Shown here: piece by piece, positions 8,670 through 18,315 of the stretch
How positions within the stretch are numbered: position 1 is the stretch's first letter
How the letters are laid out: each line of letters starts with the position of its first letter
NCBI GenBank assembly: GCA_031553875.1
Contig: JAVBKU010000011.1
Span: 1-64,000 of the forward strand
Direction: 5' to 3'
DNA: 64,000 nt
Source of the DNA: JAVBKU01 sp031553875
Lineage (GTDB): Bacteria > Bacteroidota > Bacteroidia > Bacteroidales > Rikenellaceae
The notes under the pieces: model-generated
Database searches by the model: none
Told to the model about the DNA's origin: nothing
Seen by the model: only the letters and a program-made list of their open reading frames with translations
Position numbers and translations under genes: made by a program

Positions 8670-9623
8670 ATGCTTAGCAGACGTCTCCTGAGAATCAAGG
8701 TCATCAAGGCCCTCTACGCCCACTTCAAGTCGGAGGCCGACTCTATTACCGTATCGGAAAAAAATCTCCTATCCGGTATCGACAAGACCTACGAACTCTA
8801 CCACCAGGTGCTATCGCTGGTGGTCGATGTGAGAGACCTCTCTTCTCGCCAGATAGAGAAGGGCAAGGCCAAGATGCTCCCCACCGCCGAGGACCTCAAT
8901 CCCAACACCCGCTTCGTGGACAACAAGGCCATAGAGCAGATCGCTTCATCGGAAAATCTGAACAAGTATCTGGAAAAGCATAAGCTGGGCTGGGTAAAGT
9001 ACCCCGAACTCATAAAGAGGCTATGGAAAAACCTCTCCGAGAGCGCCGAGTTCAAGGCTTACATGGAGGCTCCCGCGGCTTCGTATAAGGACGACAAGGC
9101 CATTGTCGAATTTTTCTTCACCAATATAGTCAATGACGACGAGTTGGTCGAGGAGGCCGTGGAGGAGCAGTCGATAATGTGGTGCGACGATATAGATTTC
9201 GCCCTTATCATGGCCGTTCGTACTGTGCAGGATATGAAGGCTTCGCAGGCCGACCTGCCCCTGCTGCCGCAGTTTAAGAGCGAGGACGACAGGCAGTTCG
9301 CCCGCGACCTCTTTTGCCGCAGTGTGATCAACCAGAAGGAGTATTTCGAGTATGTGGGCCGCTTCACCAAGAACTGGGATGTGGAACGTATCGCTTTCAT
9401 GGACAACCTTATCATGGTAGCCACGATGGCCGAGCTGTTGGCCTTCCCGTCGATACCGGTCAAGGTGACCCTCGACGAATATATCGAGATATCGAAATAT
9501 TACAGCACTCCCGGCAGCAGCAACTTTATCAACGGTATTCTCGACAAGATAGTGGAGGACATGAAAGCCAGTGGCCGCATCGAAAAAAGCGGCCGGGGAC
9601 TGCTCGATAAAACCGCCAAATAG
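8670..9623 (+). CDS. nusB: Transcription antitermination factor NusB (long Bacteroidota form)
   Basis: NusB with NusE forms the boxA-binding complex that prevents premature termination of rRNA operons. The protein has 317 residues, about twice the length of enterobacterial NusB. It begins with MLSRRLLRIKVIKALYAHF, the RNA-binding helix expected of the family. The conserved helical core is in the C-terminal half (residues about 190-300), including IPVKVTLDEYIEISKYYSTPGSSNFI-type sequence split around residue 275. The long N-terminal insertion is usual in Bacteroidota. It is followed by a DUF1573 gene and yajC, a common order in this group. Confidence 0.93.
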   Translation: MLSRRLLRIKVIKALYAHFKSEADSITVSEKNLLSGIDKTYELYHQVLSLVVDVRDLSSRQIEKGKAKMLPTAEDLNPNTRFVDNKAIEQIASSENLNKYLEKHKLGWVKYPELIKRLWKNLSESAEFKAYMEAPAASYKDDKAIVEFFFTNIVNDDELVEEAVEEQSIMWCDDIDFALIMAVRTVQDMKASQADLPLLPQFKSEDDRQFARDLFCRSVINQKEYFEYVGRFTKNWDVERIAFMDNLIMVATMAELLAFPSIPVKVTLDEYIEISKYYSTPGSSNFINGILDKIVEDMKASGRIEKSGRGLLDKTAK

Positions 9624-9665
9624 GGGCTGCGCGCGTCTTATTCTGCGGGCCGTATTGTTTCCATA

Positions 9666-10136
9666 ATGTACATTTTACGCGTTATGGGTTTTCCTAAAGT
9701 ACATATCATAGTTATGCTCTGCATGTCGGCGCTTTTGCTTCCGGCGTGCGGGGGCGGTACGTCTTCCGGAAGTGCGGAGGCTCGTGCCGTTTCCGAATGG
9801 ATCGAGGGGCCTGTGATAACCGTCGACGGAGTGTCGCAGAAACTTCTGTCCGACACCGTACAAATGGGGGATATCTCTCCCGGAGCGGTCGTCGCAGGCG
9901 TATTCCATATACTTAACGGCGGGAGCGGGCCTGTGGTGATAGCCGGGGTGTCGACCTCATGCGGCTGTACGAGTACCGAATTTACCCGCGAGCCAATCCT
10001 TCCCGGTGGCGAGGGCAAGATTTCGTATAGGTTCGATTCCAAGGGGTATTCGGGTCGCCAGAACAAGGTTATAACCGTGCGCCTCTCCTCGGGGGCGCCC
10101 GTGAGGGTTATCCTCAAGGGGTATGTGGAGGAGTAA
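9666..10136 (+). CDS. DUF1573 lipoprotein
   Basis: The 156-residue protein has a lipoprotein signal ending LLLPAC with lipidated cysteine at position 28. It then carries an immunoglobulin-like DUF1573 domain with the signature VSTSCGCTSTEF and the PGGEGKISYRFDSKG strand region. DUF1573 proteins are abundant in Bacteroidota and have no established biochemical role. A start at the internal ATG (9684) is also possible. It lies between nusB and yajC, and a new promoter precedes yajC. Confidence 0.85.
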   Translation: MYILRVMGFPKVHIIVMLCMSALLLPACGGGTSSGSAEARAVSEWIEGPVITVDGVSQKLLSDTVQMGDISPGAVVAGVFHILNGGSGPVVIAGVSTSCGCTSTEFTREPILPGGEGKISYRFDSKGYSGRQNKVITVRLSSGAPVRVILKGYVEE

Positions 10137-10197
10137 TCGAGGGGCGGCATAGTCCCCATTTATTGCGATTTTTACGGGTTTGGCGGCGTGGAGCGTA

Positions 10198-10226
10198 TTG
10201 TTTTCCGGCAAAAATTAGTAACTTTG
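10198..10226 (+). promoter_or_regulatory. Promoter of yajC
   Basis: TTG (10198-10200) and TAACTTTG (10219-10226) are separated by 18 bases, close to the Bacteroidota -33/-7 pattern, 46 bases before the yajC start. Confidence 0.65.
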
Positions 10227-10271
10227 TGGATGTGTCCTCATGGATGCGTTTAATCTAAACATTACAACACT

Positions 10272-10595
10272 ATGAATTTGATCACTATCATGCTTCAGGG
10301 TGCCACAGGTGGCGGTAGCAGCATGCAGTTTTTGTTTATGATGGTGCTGATCTTCGGCGTCATGTATTTCTTCATGATACGTCCCCAGCAGAAGCGCCAG
10401 AAGGAGCTTGTGAAGTTCCGTAACTCGCTCGAAAAGGGTCAGAAGGTGATAACAGCCGGAGGTATCTACGGCACCGTTAAGGAAGTAAAGGAGGCTTATA
10501 TCCTCGTTGAGGTCGATAACAACGTGACTATCCGCGTTGATAAGACCATGATTATGAAGGACAACTCCGACCTCGCCCAGCAGAACAGGAAGTAG
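10272..10595 (+). CDS. yajC: Preprotein translocase subunit YajC
   Basis: YajC is a small accessory of the SecDF-YajC complex at the Sec translocon. The 107-residue protein has one membrane segment (about residues 19-37, MQFLFMMVLIFGVMYFFMI) followed by the family hallmark RPQQKRQKELVKFRNSLEKGQKV split by position 40-62, and VITAGGIYGTVKEV. Length and layout are standard. A GC-rich hairpin follows, so it may be monocistronic. Confidence 0.95.
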   Translation: MNLITIMLQGATGGGSSMQFLFMMVLIFGVMYFFMIRPQQKRQKELVKFRNSLEKGQKVITAGGIYGTVKEVKEAYILVEVDNNVTIRVDKTMIMKDNSDLAQQNRK

Positions 10596-10613
10596 GTCAG
10601 GATATAACGCACG

Positions 10614-10639
10614 GCCCGCCCCTTTTACGAGGGGCGGGC
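10614..10639 (+). terminator. Hairpin after yajC
   Basis: A perfect 10-bp stem (GCCCGCCCCT and AGGGGCGGGC) with a 6-base loop lies 18 bases after yajC. There is no strong U-run, so termination efficiency is uncertain. Confidence 0.55.
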
Positions 10640-10706
10640 ATCCGTGTCTTGATGGCTTTGCCGGGTATGCGCGTTTGCGGTGTCCTGGCATATTGATTTT
10701 AATCGG

Positions 10707-11120
10707 ATGGTAAAGAGAAGAGTGGCGGTAGCACTTTTGTGCATGGCAGGCATGTTGTTGCTGGCCCATGTTGTCGTGCCCCATCACCATCACGACCCCG
10801 TAGACGTATGTGTCGTAGGCGGACACGAAGGCGAGGCGCACCATTCCGACGACGGATGTCCTTCCGGAGGGCATGACCACGCTGACTCTTACGACTGCAT
10901 CCTTGGTGACGTTATACTGCGTCAGAGCGATGGCGTTCCGGCCATAGCTCCGGAGCAGTTGTTGCCGCTCTATTTCACAGATATTTATATTCCGAAGTCG
11001 GAGCCTTTGACGGTTTGCGACGACGACAGGGGAACGTATGGATTCCTCTACAAGGAGCGGTTGTTTACGCTCCATCTTTACAGCGCCACAGGCTTGAGGG
11101 CGCCGCCTTTTATGGTTTAA
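10707..11120 (+). CDS. Histidine-rich exported protein next to metal-efflux genes
   Basis: The 137-residue protein has an N-terminal hydrophobic segment (VALLCMAGMLLLAHVVV) followed by PHHHHDPVD and the HEGEAHHSDDGC...HDHAD stretch, a probable metal-binding patch in the periplasm. Start at ATG 10707 is preferred over a GTG 27 bases upstream. It precedes the CzcB-A-C operon by about 150 bases, and such His-rich proteins commonly accompany these operons in Bacteroidota. The C-terminal half has no recognised domain. A role as metal buffer or sensor is inference from composition and position. Confidence 0.65.
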   Translation: MVKRRVAVALLCMAGMLLLAHVVVPHHHHDPVDVCVVGGHEGEAHHSDDGCPSGGHDHADSYDCILGDVILRQSDGVPAIAPEQLLPLYFTDIYIPKSEPLTVCDDDRGTYGFLYKERLFTLHLYSATGLRAPPFMV

Positions 11121-11269
11121 ACTTGTGATTTTCCGGATGCTGGGGTTTCTACCCTGATTTTTCCGGCTGTTTAAACTATTCGATTTCATCAGTCATTTTC
11201 TGCGCTCGGCACCGTCCGTAAACGGCCGTGCCCTCGCTTAACGAAAATGTTCTTTAAAAGGCGACAAAA

Positions 11270-12508
11270 ATGAAAAACATATTATTTGCCATGGCCGTAG
11301 TGTGCGGCCTTATGTTCTATGGTTGCGGCGGTCATTCTCATGACGGGCACGACCATGGAGCCTCCTCTTCCGTCCATTCGCATGATAAGGAGAACGACCA
11401 TGACCACGGGGCCGAACTATGCGCCGCGGAGGTCAAGTCCGATGAGCCGGGCGAAGAGGGCGACGCCCCCGGCGAGGTGTATTTTTCCGATGAGCAGGCC
11501 CGCCAGGTGGGGCTTGCGCTGGAGGCTCCCCGCAAGGAGCGTTTGGGACAGGTGATAAAGACCACTGCCAAGGTGCTTCCCGCTCAGAATGACGAATACG
11601 TGGTGGTGGCTACCGCTTCGGGCGTGGTATCGCTGGATGCTGGTGCGCTCGTCGAGGGCCGCCGCGTGGAAGCGGGTGCCACTCTGCTGAGCATTACCGG
11701 CGGCGGCATGGCCGATGGCAACATATCGGTGCGCTACGCCGAGGCTGAGGCTGAATATGAGAGAGCCAAAGCCGCCTATGAGCGCAAAAAGGAACTACGC
11801 GGCGATAAGATAGTGTCGGAGCAGGAGTACGAGGTCTCGCGCGGCGAATACGAAGCCGCCCGCAGTGTCTACGAGAACCTGAAACGAGGTCTATCCCATG
11901 GCAAAAAAAATATAACGTCGCCCATAGGCGGGTACGTCAGGGAGGTGACGGCCCGCCCCGGGGCTTATGTCGAAGCGGGATATCCGTTGGCTGTAGTAGC
12001 CAAAGGGCGCGACCTGCTGTTAAAGGCCGACGTACCTTCGCGCTATTACCATTTGTTGAGTAAGATAACTACCGCCAACGTTCGCCGCATGGGCGACGGG
12101 CGTAGTTTTACCCTTGAAGATTTGGGAGGTAAACTATTGTCATATTCGCGGGCGACGGGAGCGGAGAGCATGCTCGTGCCGGTGATCTTCCAGGTCAGGA
12201 ATAACGACGAGCTTCTTCCCGGCTCCCTTGTGGAGATCTATATCCGCGCGGGCGGCGATAGTGAGTCCCTGACAGTTCCATCCTCAGCCATACTCGAAGA
12301 GATGGGCAGCTATTTCGTGTTCATAGCCTCCGATGAGGCCGAACACTACCTCAAGCGCCCGGTTACTCTCGGCTCCACCGACGGTATCCGCACCGAGGTG
12401 CGTAGCGGTATAGCCTCCTCTGACATGGTGGTGATAACCGGCGGCGTGAATATCAAACTGGCCCAGGGCTCAGGAGCCCTCGACGCCCATTCCGGCCACG
12501 CCCATTAA
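11270..12508 (+). CDS. RND efflux periplasmic adaptor (membrane fusion protein), CzcB/CusB type
   Basis: The 412-residue lipoprotein (lipobox ending FYGC, C19) begins with a His-rich segment (GGHSHDGHDHG and further HDHG motifs) likely to bind Zn, Co, Cu or Ni. It then has the standard adaptor layout: beta-barrel, lipoyl halves around residues 105-225 (VVATASGVVSLDAG and ITSPIGGYVREVTARPGAYV) flanking an alpha-helical hairpin of about 55 residues, and a C-terminal membrane-proximal domain. It bridges the RND pump and outer-membrane channel encoded next. The gap to czcA is 11 bases. Metal specificity cannot be read from sequence alone. Confidence 0.92.
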   Translation: MKNILFAMAVVCGLMFYGCGGHSHDGHDHGASSSVHSHDKENDHDHGAELCAAEVKSDEPGEEGDAPGEVYFSDEQARQVGLALEAPRKERLGQVIKTTAKVLPAQNDEYVVVATASGVVSLDAGALVEGRRVEAGATLLSITGGGMADGNISVRYAEAEAEYERAKAAYERKKELRGDKIVSEQEYEVSRGEYEAARSVYENLKRGLSHGKKNITSPIGGYVREVTARPGAYVEAGYPLAVVAKGRDLLLKADVPSRYYHLLSKITTANVRRMGDGRSFTLEDLGGKLLSYSRATGAESMLVPVIFQVRNNDELLPGSLVEIYIRAGGDSESLTVPSSAILEEMGSYFVFIASDEAEHYLKRPVTLGSTDGIRTEVRSGIASSDMVVITGGVNIKLAQGSGALDAHSGHAH

Positions 12509-12519
12509 AACATACCGCC

Positions 12520-15500
12520 ATGTTAAACAACATAATCAAGTTTTCGCTTAATAATAAACTGTTCATCCTGCTGGGGGCTGTACTGCTCATGGTAGGCGGG
12601 GTGTACACCTCCACTAAGCTCGATATAGACGTCTTTCCCGATCTCACCGCCCCCACCGTGGTAGTTATGACCGACTGCGGCGGGATGGCGCCCGAGGAGG
12701 TGGAGAGACTCGTGACGTTCCGCATCGAGACGGCCATGATCGGGGCCACCGACGTGCGCCGCGTGCGCTCGGCATCCTCTCCCGGGGCTTCGTTCGTGTG
12801 GATAGAGTTCGACTGGGGAGCCGATATTTTCAAGGCCCGGCAGGTGGTGAGCGAGAAGATATCCTCCGTGGGCGAAGAGTTGCCCGAGGGTGTGAAGCCC
12901 GTTATCGCGCCGCAGTCGAGCGTGATGGGCGAGATACTTTTTATAAGTCTGCAGGCCGACACCACCTCGATGATGGAGCTGCGTACGCTGGCCGACTGGG
13001 TGGTGAAGCCCGCCATATTGTCAGCCGGGGGCGTGTCCAACGTGACGACTATCGGAGGCGACTATAAGCAGTACCAGGTGCTGGCCGACCCGGCCAGGAT
13101 GGGCCACTACGGCGTGTCTATGAGTGATCTCGCCGAGGCCTGCCGCACGATGAGCGTCAACGCTTCGGGCGGCGTACTGCGCCAGTACGGCAATGAATAT
13201 ATGGTGCGCGGCATGGCTTATTCGCACGACCCTGAGGAGTTGGGTCGCACGCTGGTGGGGATGCGTGGAGCGAGCCCGGTCACGGTGGCCGATGTGGCCG
13301 AAGTGGCGGTAGGGGCAGGAGTGAAGATGGGTTATGCCTCGCGCAACGCCTCTCCCGCCGTTATAATCTCGGTGTCGAAACAGCCCGGGGTGAATACGCT
13401 GGCCGTTACCGAGAATATAGAGGCCCGTCTCGACGCCCTGCGCGGTTCGTTGCCCGCCGACGTGAAGATGGACACGAAGATATTCCGCCAGGCCGATTTT
13501 ATAGAGACCTCGGTCAACAATGTGGGGCGCGCCCTTATTGAGGGAGCGCTGTTCGTGGTGGTGGTGCTGTTCGTGTTCCTGGGCAGTTTCCGCACGACAT
13601 TGATATCGGTGATCGCCATCCCGCTGTCGCTGCTGGGTACGGTGATCGTGCTCTACCTCCTCGGTATGAATGTCAATACGATGACCTTGGGGGGTATGTG
13701 CATCGCCATAGGGTCGCTCGTGGATGACGCCATTATCGATGTGGAGAACGTGTTCAAGAGGCTCAGGCAGAATCACGCCCTGCCGCCGGAGCAGAGGCGC
13801 CCGTCGTTCGACGTGGTGTTCAATGCTTCTAAAGAGATACGAGCCTCCATACTCAACGCCACGTTTATCATTATCGCCGCCTTCGTGCCGCTGTTTTTCC
13901 TCTCCGGAATGGAGGGCAGAATGCTCAAGCCGCTGGGAGTGGCCTATATAGTGTCGCTGTTTATGTCGTTGGTGGTGGCGATGACAGTCACCCCGCTTCT
14001 GTGCCGCCTGATGCTTTCAGGCGACAAATATCTCTCGCGCAGTCACAAGGGAGGCCGATTCGCCGATTGGCTCACGCAGCGCTACCGCCGCTCGCTGTTG
14101 TGGACTATGGCCCGGGATAAGGCGGTACTGGGCGTGTCGGCAGGATTACTGGCTGTGGCCGTGGTGCTGTTCTTCCTTATGGGAAGGAGCTTCCTGCCTG
14201 AATTCAACGAGGGATCGCTGACCATATCGGTGGTGACCAAGCCCGGCGTGTCGCTCGACGAGAATAACAAATTAGGGAACATCATAGAGAGTCAGCTGCT
14301 CTCCATCCCCGAGGTTACATCCACTGCCCGGCGCACGGGCCGCGGGGAGCTGGACGAACACTCGCAGGCATCGAACAGCGCCGAAATAGACGTCAATTTC
14401 ACCCTTGGGAAGCGCGACAGGGATGAGTTCTTCAACGAAGTGCGTGACCGGATGGCCTCGGTACCGGGAATAGTGTCGACCGTGGGGCAACCCCTGGGAC
14501 ACCGTATCGACCATATGCTCTCGGGCACGAGGGCGGGGATCGCCATTAAGATCTTCGGTCCCGGCCTGGGAGAGCTTTTCTCGCTCGGTAATAGCATCAA
14601 GGAGAAGATCGAGGGCATCGAGGGGCTTGTCGACGTGAGCGTCGAACAGCAGACCGAAACCCCGCAACTCCAGATCCGTGCCAACAGGGATATGCTCGCC
14701 CGCCACGGTATCTCTACGGGAGAATTCGCCGAGTTTGTGCGCACGGCTTTCGGGGGTGAAAAATTGGCCGAGATATACGAGGGGCAGAGGAGTTTCGACC
14801 TCGTCCTGCGCCTTAACGCCGATTATACCAACGATATCGACGGTCTGCGCTCTGCCCTTATCTCGACAGCTTCGGGGGGCGTGGTGCCGCTCGAGGAGGT
14901 GGCGGACATAGTGTCGGCCTCGGGTCCCAACTCAGTGAGCAGGGAGAACGCCCGAAGGAAGATAGTGGTGTCGGCCAATGTGTCGGGCAGGGATATGGTT
15001 AGTGTGGTCGACGATATCAAGAAGAAGGTGGCAGCCGAGGTGGCGATGCCTTCGGGCTATAACGTCGAGTACGGCGGGCAGTTCGAGAGCGCGGACAGCG
15101 CCTCGCGCACTCTGATGCTGGCCTCGCTATTGGCCTTGGGGGTGATATTTCTTCTGTTGTACCACGAGTTCCGCAACGTCACGATGCCTGCCATCGTGTT
15201 ACTTAACCTGCCCCTGGCCCTTATCGGTGGCGTGCTGGCTGTGTTCTTCACGTCGGGGGTGGTCAGTATCCCGTCGATAATCGGGTTTATAACCCTGTTC
15301 GGCATTGCCACGCGCAATGGTATACTGCTTATCTCTCGCTGTGAAAATCTACGCTGCGAGGGGATGGGAGGCCGCCGTTCGGTGGTAGAAGGAGCTGCGG
15401 ACAGGCTGACCCCCATACTTATGACGGCCCTCACGGCAGCCCTGGCGCTGATACCTCTCGTGATGGCGGGCGGCAAGTCGGGTAACGAGATACAGAGTCC

Positions 15501-15618
15501 GATGGCCGTGGTGGTATTGGGTGGCCTGCTGTCGTCGACCCTGCTGAATATATATGTGGTACCTATCGTCTATCGTATGGTGCAGGAGCGTAAAATCAAA
15601 AAACAGGATAACGCATGA
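12520..15618 (+). CDS. Heavy-metal RND transporter, CzcA/CusA type
   Basis: A 1032-residue inner-membrane proton/metal antiporter of the HME-RND family. The N-terminal helix is followed by a porter loop, then a membrane block with SLVDDAIIDVENVFKRLRQ, the region of the proton-relay acidic residues, a second periplasmic loop and a final block with GFITLFGIATRNGILLISR. It has the twofold repeated RND layout with about 12 membrane segments. It overlaps the outer-membrane factor gene by 4 bases, indicating translational coupling. The pump would export divalent (Czc) or monovalent (Cus) metal ions across both membranes. Confidence 0.94.
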   Translation: MLNNIIKFSLNNKLFILLGAVLLMVGGVYTSTKLDIDVFPDLTAPTVVVMTDCGGMAPEEVERLVTFRIETAMIGATDVRRVRSASSPGASFVWIEFDWGADIFKARQVVSEKISSVGEELPEGVKPVIAPQSSVMGEILFISLQADTTSMMELRTLADWVVKPAILSAGGVSNVTTIGGDYKQYQVLADPARMGHYGVSMSDLAEACRTMSVNASGGVLRQYGNEYMVRGMAYSHDPEELGRTLVGMRGASPVTVADVAEVAVGAGVKMGYASRNASPAVIISVSKQPGVNTLAVTENIEARLDALRGSLPADVKMDTKIFRQADFIETSVNNVGRALIEGALFVVVVLFVFLGSFRTTLISVIAIPLSLLGTVIVLYLLGMNVNTMTLGGMCIAIGSLVDDAIIDVENVFKRLRQNHALPPEQRRPSFDVVFNASKEIRASILNATFIIIAAFVPLFFLSGMEGRMLKPLGVAYIVSLFMSLVVAMTVTPLLCRLMLSGDKYLSRSHKGGRFADWLTQRYRRSLLWTMARDKAVLGVSAGLLAVAVVLFFLMGRSFLPEFNEGSLTISVVTKPGVSLDENNKLGNIIESQLLSIPEVTSTARRTGRGELDEHSQASNSAEIDVNFTLGKRDRDEFFNEVRDRMASVPGIVSTVGQPLGHRIDHMLSGTRAGIAIKIFGPGLGELFSLGNSIKEKIEGIEGLVDVSVEQQTETPQLQIRANRDMLARHGISTGEFAEFVRTAFGGEKLAEIYEGQRSFDLVLRLNADYTNDIDGLRSALISTASGGVVPLEEVADIVSASGPNSVSRENARRKIVVSANVSGRDMVSVVDDIKKKVAAEVAMPSGYNVEYGGQFESADSASRTLMLASLLALGVIFLLLYHEFRNVTMPAIVLLNLPLALIGGVLAVFFTSGVVSIPSIIGFITLFGIATRNGILLISRCENLRCEGMGGRRSVVEGAADRLTPILMTALTAALALIPLVMAGGKSGNEIQSPMAVVVLGGLLSSTLLNIYVVPIVYRMVQERKIKKQDNA

Positions 15619-16796
15619 AAAAGATATTATTGACCGCGGCGGCATTCTTGGCGGTGTCGGGAGCGTGGCCGCAGGGCAGGATAGATGAGGTGCTCGTCGA
15701 GCTTGAAAGCAATAGCCCCACGCTCGCCGCCCTGCGCGAGCAGGCCAATGCTTCCACCCTTGCGGGGCGTACGGGCCTCTTTCCCGTGAATCCCGAGGTG
15801 GAGTTCAACTACCTGTGGGGCCACCCGTCGAATCGTGGCATCAGGATGGACATATCCATCACCCAGAGCTTCGACTTCCCCAGTGCTTACGCCTACCGCA
15901 GCCGCATAGCCAAGGCCACGGGCGCGCAGGCCGACCTTCGTTACAAGGCCGAACGCCTCGACTTCCTGCTTGAGGCCAAGAGGATATGTATCGACCTGAT
16001 CTACCACAACGCCATGATAACCGCTTATGGCCAGCGCAAGGCCGATGCCGAGGCACTGTTACAGGCTTATGACAAGATGCTTTCAGCGGGAGGCGCCGGA
16101 ATATTGGAACGCAACCGTGTGCGGCTGAATCTCACCGACGTGGAGGGTCGATACGAGCTCCTTCTGGTGCAGAGGCGTAGCCTGCAGGCCGATCTTACGA
16201 GGCTTAATGGGGGTAAGGATATCGCGCTCGACCTCTCGGATTTCTCTCCGGGGAGCGCCCTGCCGCCCGACTTCGAGCGCTGGTATGCTGAGGCCGAGGC
16301 CAAGAGCCCCGTGCTGCAATATGTTAAAGGCCAGATAGAGGTCAACGACAGCGAGGCCAGGCTGAACAGGGCCATGTCCCTGCCCAAGTTCTCGGCTGGG
16401 TATATGAACGAGCACTTCAACAGCGATGGCTACGGGGGGCTCAAGATGGGCATGTCGGTGCCGCTGTGGGAGAATAAGAACCGCGTGAAGGCTGCGCGCG
16501 CCGAGGGCGTGGCTCTCAGCAGGCAGGCCGACGACGCGCGCCTGAAGTTCTACTACGACCTGCGCACCCTGTTCGACAAGGCGCGGGTGTACCTGCGCAT
16601 GGCCTCATCCTACGACAAAACCCTCCGCGAGTTAGGCGGCACGGAACTGCCCCGCAAGGCGTTGTCTGCGGGAGAGATATCCCTGCCCGAATACCTGCGC
16701 GAGTTGGAGCTGTACTACGATAACGTCGAGGCGGGGCTCGAATCGCGCCGCAACGCCGAGCTGTCCATTGCCGAGCTTACGGCGGTGGAGATGTAA
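15615..16796 (+). CDS. TolC-family outer-membrane efflux protein, CzcC type
   Basis: The 393-residue protein has a signal peptide (KKILLTAAAFLAVSGAWPQ) and the two long helical repeats of TolC-family channels, with many charged heptad-rich stretches (for example residues 95-200 and 280-390). It starts inside the last codons of the RND gene. Together the three genes encode a complete tripartite metal efflux pump. A strong hairpin terminator follows. Confidence 0.9.
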   Translation: MKKILLTAAAFLAVSGAWPQGRIDEVLVELESNSPTLAALREQANASTLAGRTGLFPVNPEVEFNYLWGHPSNRGIRMDISITQSFDFPSAYAYRSRIAKATGAQADLRYKAERLDFLLEAKRICIDLIYHNAMITAYGQRKADAEALLQAYDKMLSAGGAGILERNRVRLNLTDVEGRYELLLVQRRSLQADLTRLNGGKDIALDLSDFSPGSALPPDFERWYAEAEAKSPVLQYVKGQIEVNDSEARLNRAMSLPKFSAGYMNEHFNSDGYGGLKMGMSVPLWENKNRVKAARAEGVALSRQADDARLKFYYDLRTLFDKARVYLRMASSYDKTLRELGGTELPRKALSAGEISLPEYLRELELYYDNVEAGLESRRNAELSIAELTAVEM

Positions 16797-16826
16797 ACGT
16801 GTATGGCTTAGCTTATAATGTCATTT

Positions 16827-16853
16827 TTATGGGACGGCATTGCCGTCCCATAA
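16827..16853 (+). terminator. Terminator of the metal-efflux operon
   Basis: Twelve-base perfect arms (TTATGGGACGGC and GCCGTCCCATAA) with a 3-base loop are followed by TTATTTATT, 30 bases after the outer-membrane factor gene. Confidence 0.85.
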
Positions 16854-16902
16854 TTATTTATTACATTCGCTAAGTACGCTTAATCGTAACAGATCAGACA
16901 AT

Positions 16903-18315
16903 ATGAAAAAAATCATTACCGCCGCCCTGACCTTTGTGCTATGTGCTCCTCTTTGGGCGCAGCTGCCCATGCAGAAGACAGAAATAGGGTATAAGGAGAT
17001 AGGTAAAATGAAGACCCGCGACGCCAAACAGATCCAGGCCTCCGATCTGGGCATCGGGTGCGAGGTACTTGACCGCGACTACGCCTCATACGCCGCCTAT
17101 AAGGAGTATCTGGGTGCGCTGGGCGTGAAGAACGCCCGTTTCCAGAGCGGCTGGGCCAAGACCGAAAAGGTCAGGGGCGTGTATGATTTCTCCTGGCTCG
17201 ATTGGGTACTCGACGACTGCCTGTCGAGGGGAATCCAGCCGTGGGTCAATATAAGTTATGGCAACCCGATATATCCCGGCGGGGGTACCGACCAGTCGAG
17301 CAGCAAGCTACCCCTCGAAGGCGAGGCCCTGCAGGCATGGCTTAAATATGTGGAACAGTTGGCAAGTCGATATAAGGACAAGGTGAAGGAGTGGGAGATA
17401 TGGAACGAGTCGGACCATCGCAACTTCCGCGGCGCCACACCCGAACAGTATGCCGCGTTCTTCATCGCCACAGGCAAAGCGATACGTTCTGTGCAGCCTC
17501 AGGGGCTTATGGTGGTAGGCGGTCTGTGCAGTTCGGGCCCGTCGGACTACGTACGTAGGGTGTTCGAATATATCGACAAGCAAGGAGAGATGAGCCTTGT
17601 ACATGGGATCACCTTCCATGGCTATCCTAATAATCCCGACGCCACTTTCGGCGAGAATGTCAAGCTCGTGGCCTTCGTGAAGAAGTACGGCAAGGACAAG
17701 GTGGCCCGCCAGGGTGAAACCGGCGCTCCCTCGACCAAGGGTACTTCGGGTGCGCTGACCAACGCCGATTTCACCGAGCTGTCGCAGGCCAAATGGGACC
17801 TGCGCCGCGCATTGGGTTTTACAGGCAACGCTATACCTTTCAGTCTTTTCACCCTATCGGAATTCAACTACCCCGGTAACAGGCTCAACACCAAGGGTAA
17901 GCTCAAGATAAACGACGACCTCTCTGTGGCTTACCCCAAGCAGTCGTACTTCGGCTACCAGAATATGTGTTCGTTGTTCGATAAGGATATGGCGCCCGTG
18001 GGACGCAGGGACGAAGCCGTGCAGGCGGACAAAATATCGAGTATGTACGTGTTTCGCGATAAACAGACGGGGACTTACCTCTTCGCCTACTGGTATTCCG
18101 GCTCTAAGCCCGGCGAGTCGTTGTCAGTGGATAAAGCCGTGGTAGATGCCGGCCGTAAGTTCAAAGAGCCGGTGCTTGTAGACCTGCGCACGGGGATGAT
18201 CTATGAGGTGCCCGCAGCCGCTTTCGGTAAAAACGGCGCGATGCTTCCCATATACGACGCTCCGCTGTTGCTGTGTGAAAAGAAAGTGCTGGCGGCTAAG
18301 GGGTTGTTGCCGTAG
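16903..18315 (+). CDS. Secreted clan GH-A glycoside hydrolase (GH39-like)
   Basis: The 470-residue protein has a signal peptide (about residues 1-19) and a TIM-barrel of the retaining clan GH-A. The acid/base lies in WEIWNESDHRN (N168-E169) and the likely nucleophile is E272 in RQGETGAPS. Segments such as NARFQSGWAKTEKVRGVYDF and QPWVNISYG resemble GH39 beta-xylosidase or related cellulase-like enzymes; the family assignment is tentative. ATG 16903 gives a clean signal peptide, unlike the in-frame start 63 bases upstream. No SusC/SusD pair is nearby. Confidence 0.75.
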   Translation: MKKIITAALTFVLCAPLWAQLPMQKTEIGYKEIGKMKTRDAKQIQASDLGIGCEVLDRDYASYAAYKEYLGALGVKNARFQSGWAKTEKVRGVYDFSWLDWVLDDCLSRGIQPWVNISYGNPIYPGGGTDQSSSKLPLEGEALQAWLKYVEQLASRYKDKVKEWEIWNESDHRNFRGATPEQYAAFFIATGKAIRSVQPQGLMVVGGLCSSGPSDYVRRVFEYIDKQGEMSLVHGITFHGYPNNPDATFGENVKLVAFVKKYGKDKVARQGETGAPSTKGTSGALTNADFTELSQAKWDLRRALGFTGNAIPFSLFTLSEFNYPGNRLNTKGKLKINDDLSVAYPKQSYFGYQNMCSLFDKDMAPVGRRDEAVQADKISSMYVFRDKQTGTYLFAYWYSGSKPGESLSVDKAVVDAGRKFKEPVLVDLRTGMIYEVPAAAFGKNGAMLPIYDAPLLLCEKKVLAAKGLLP

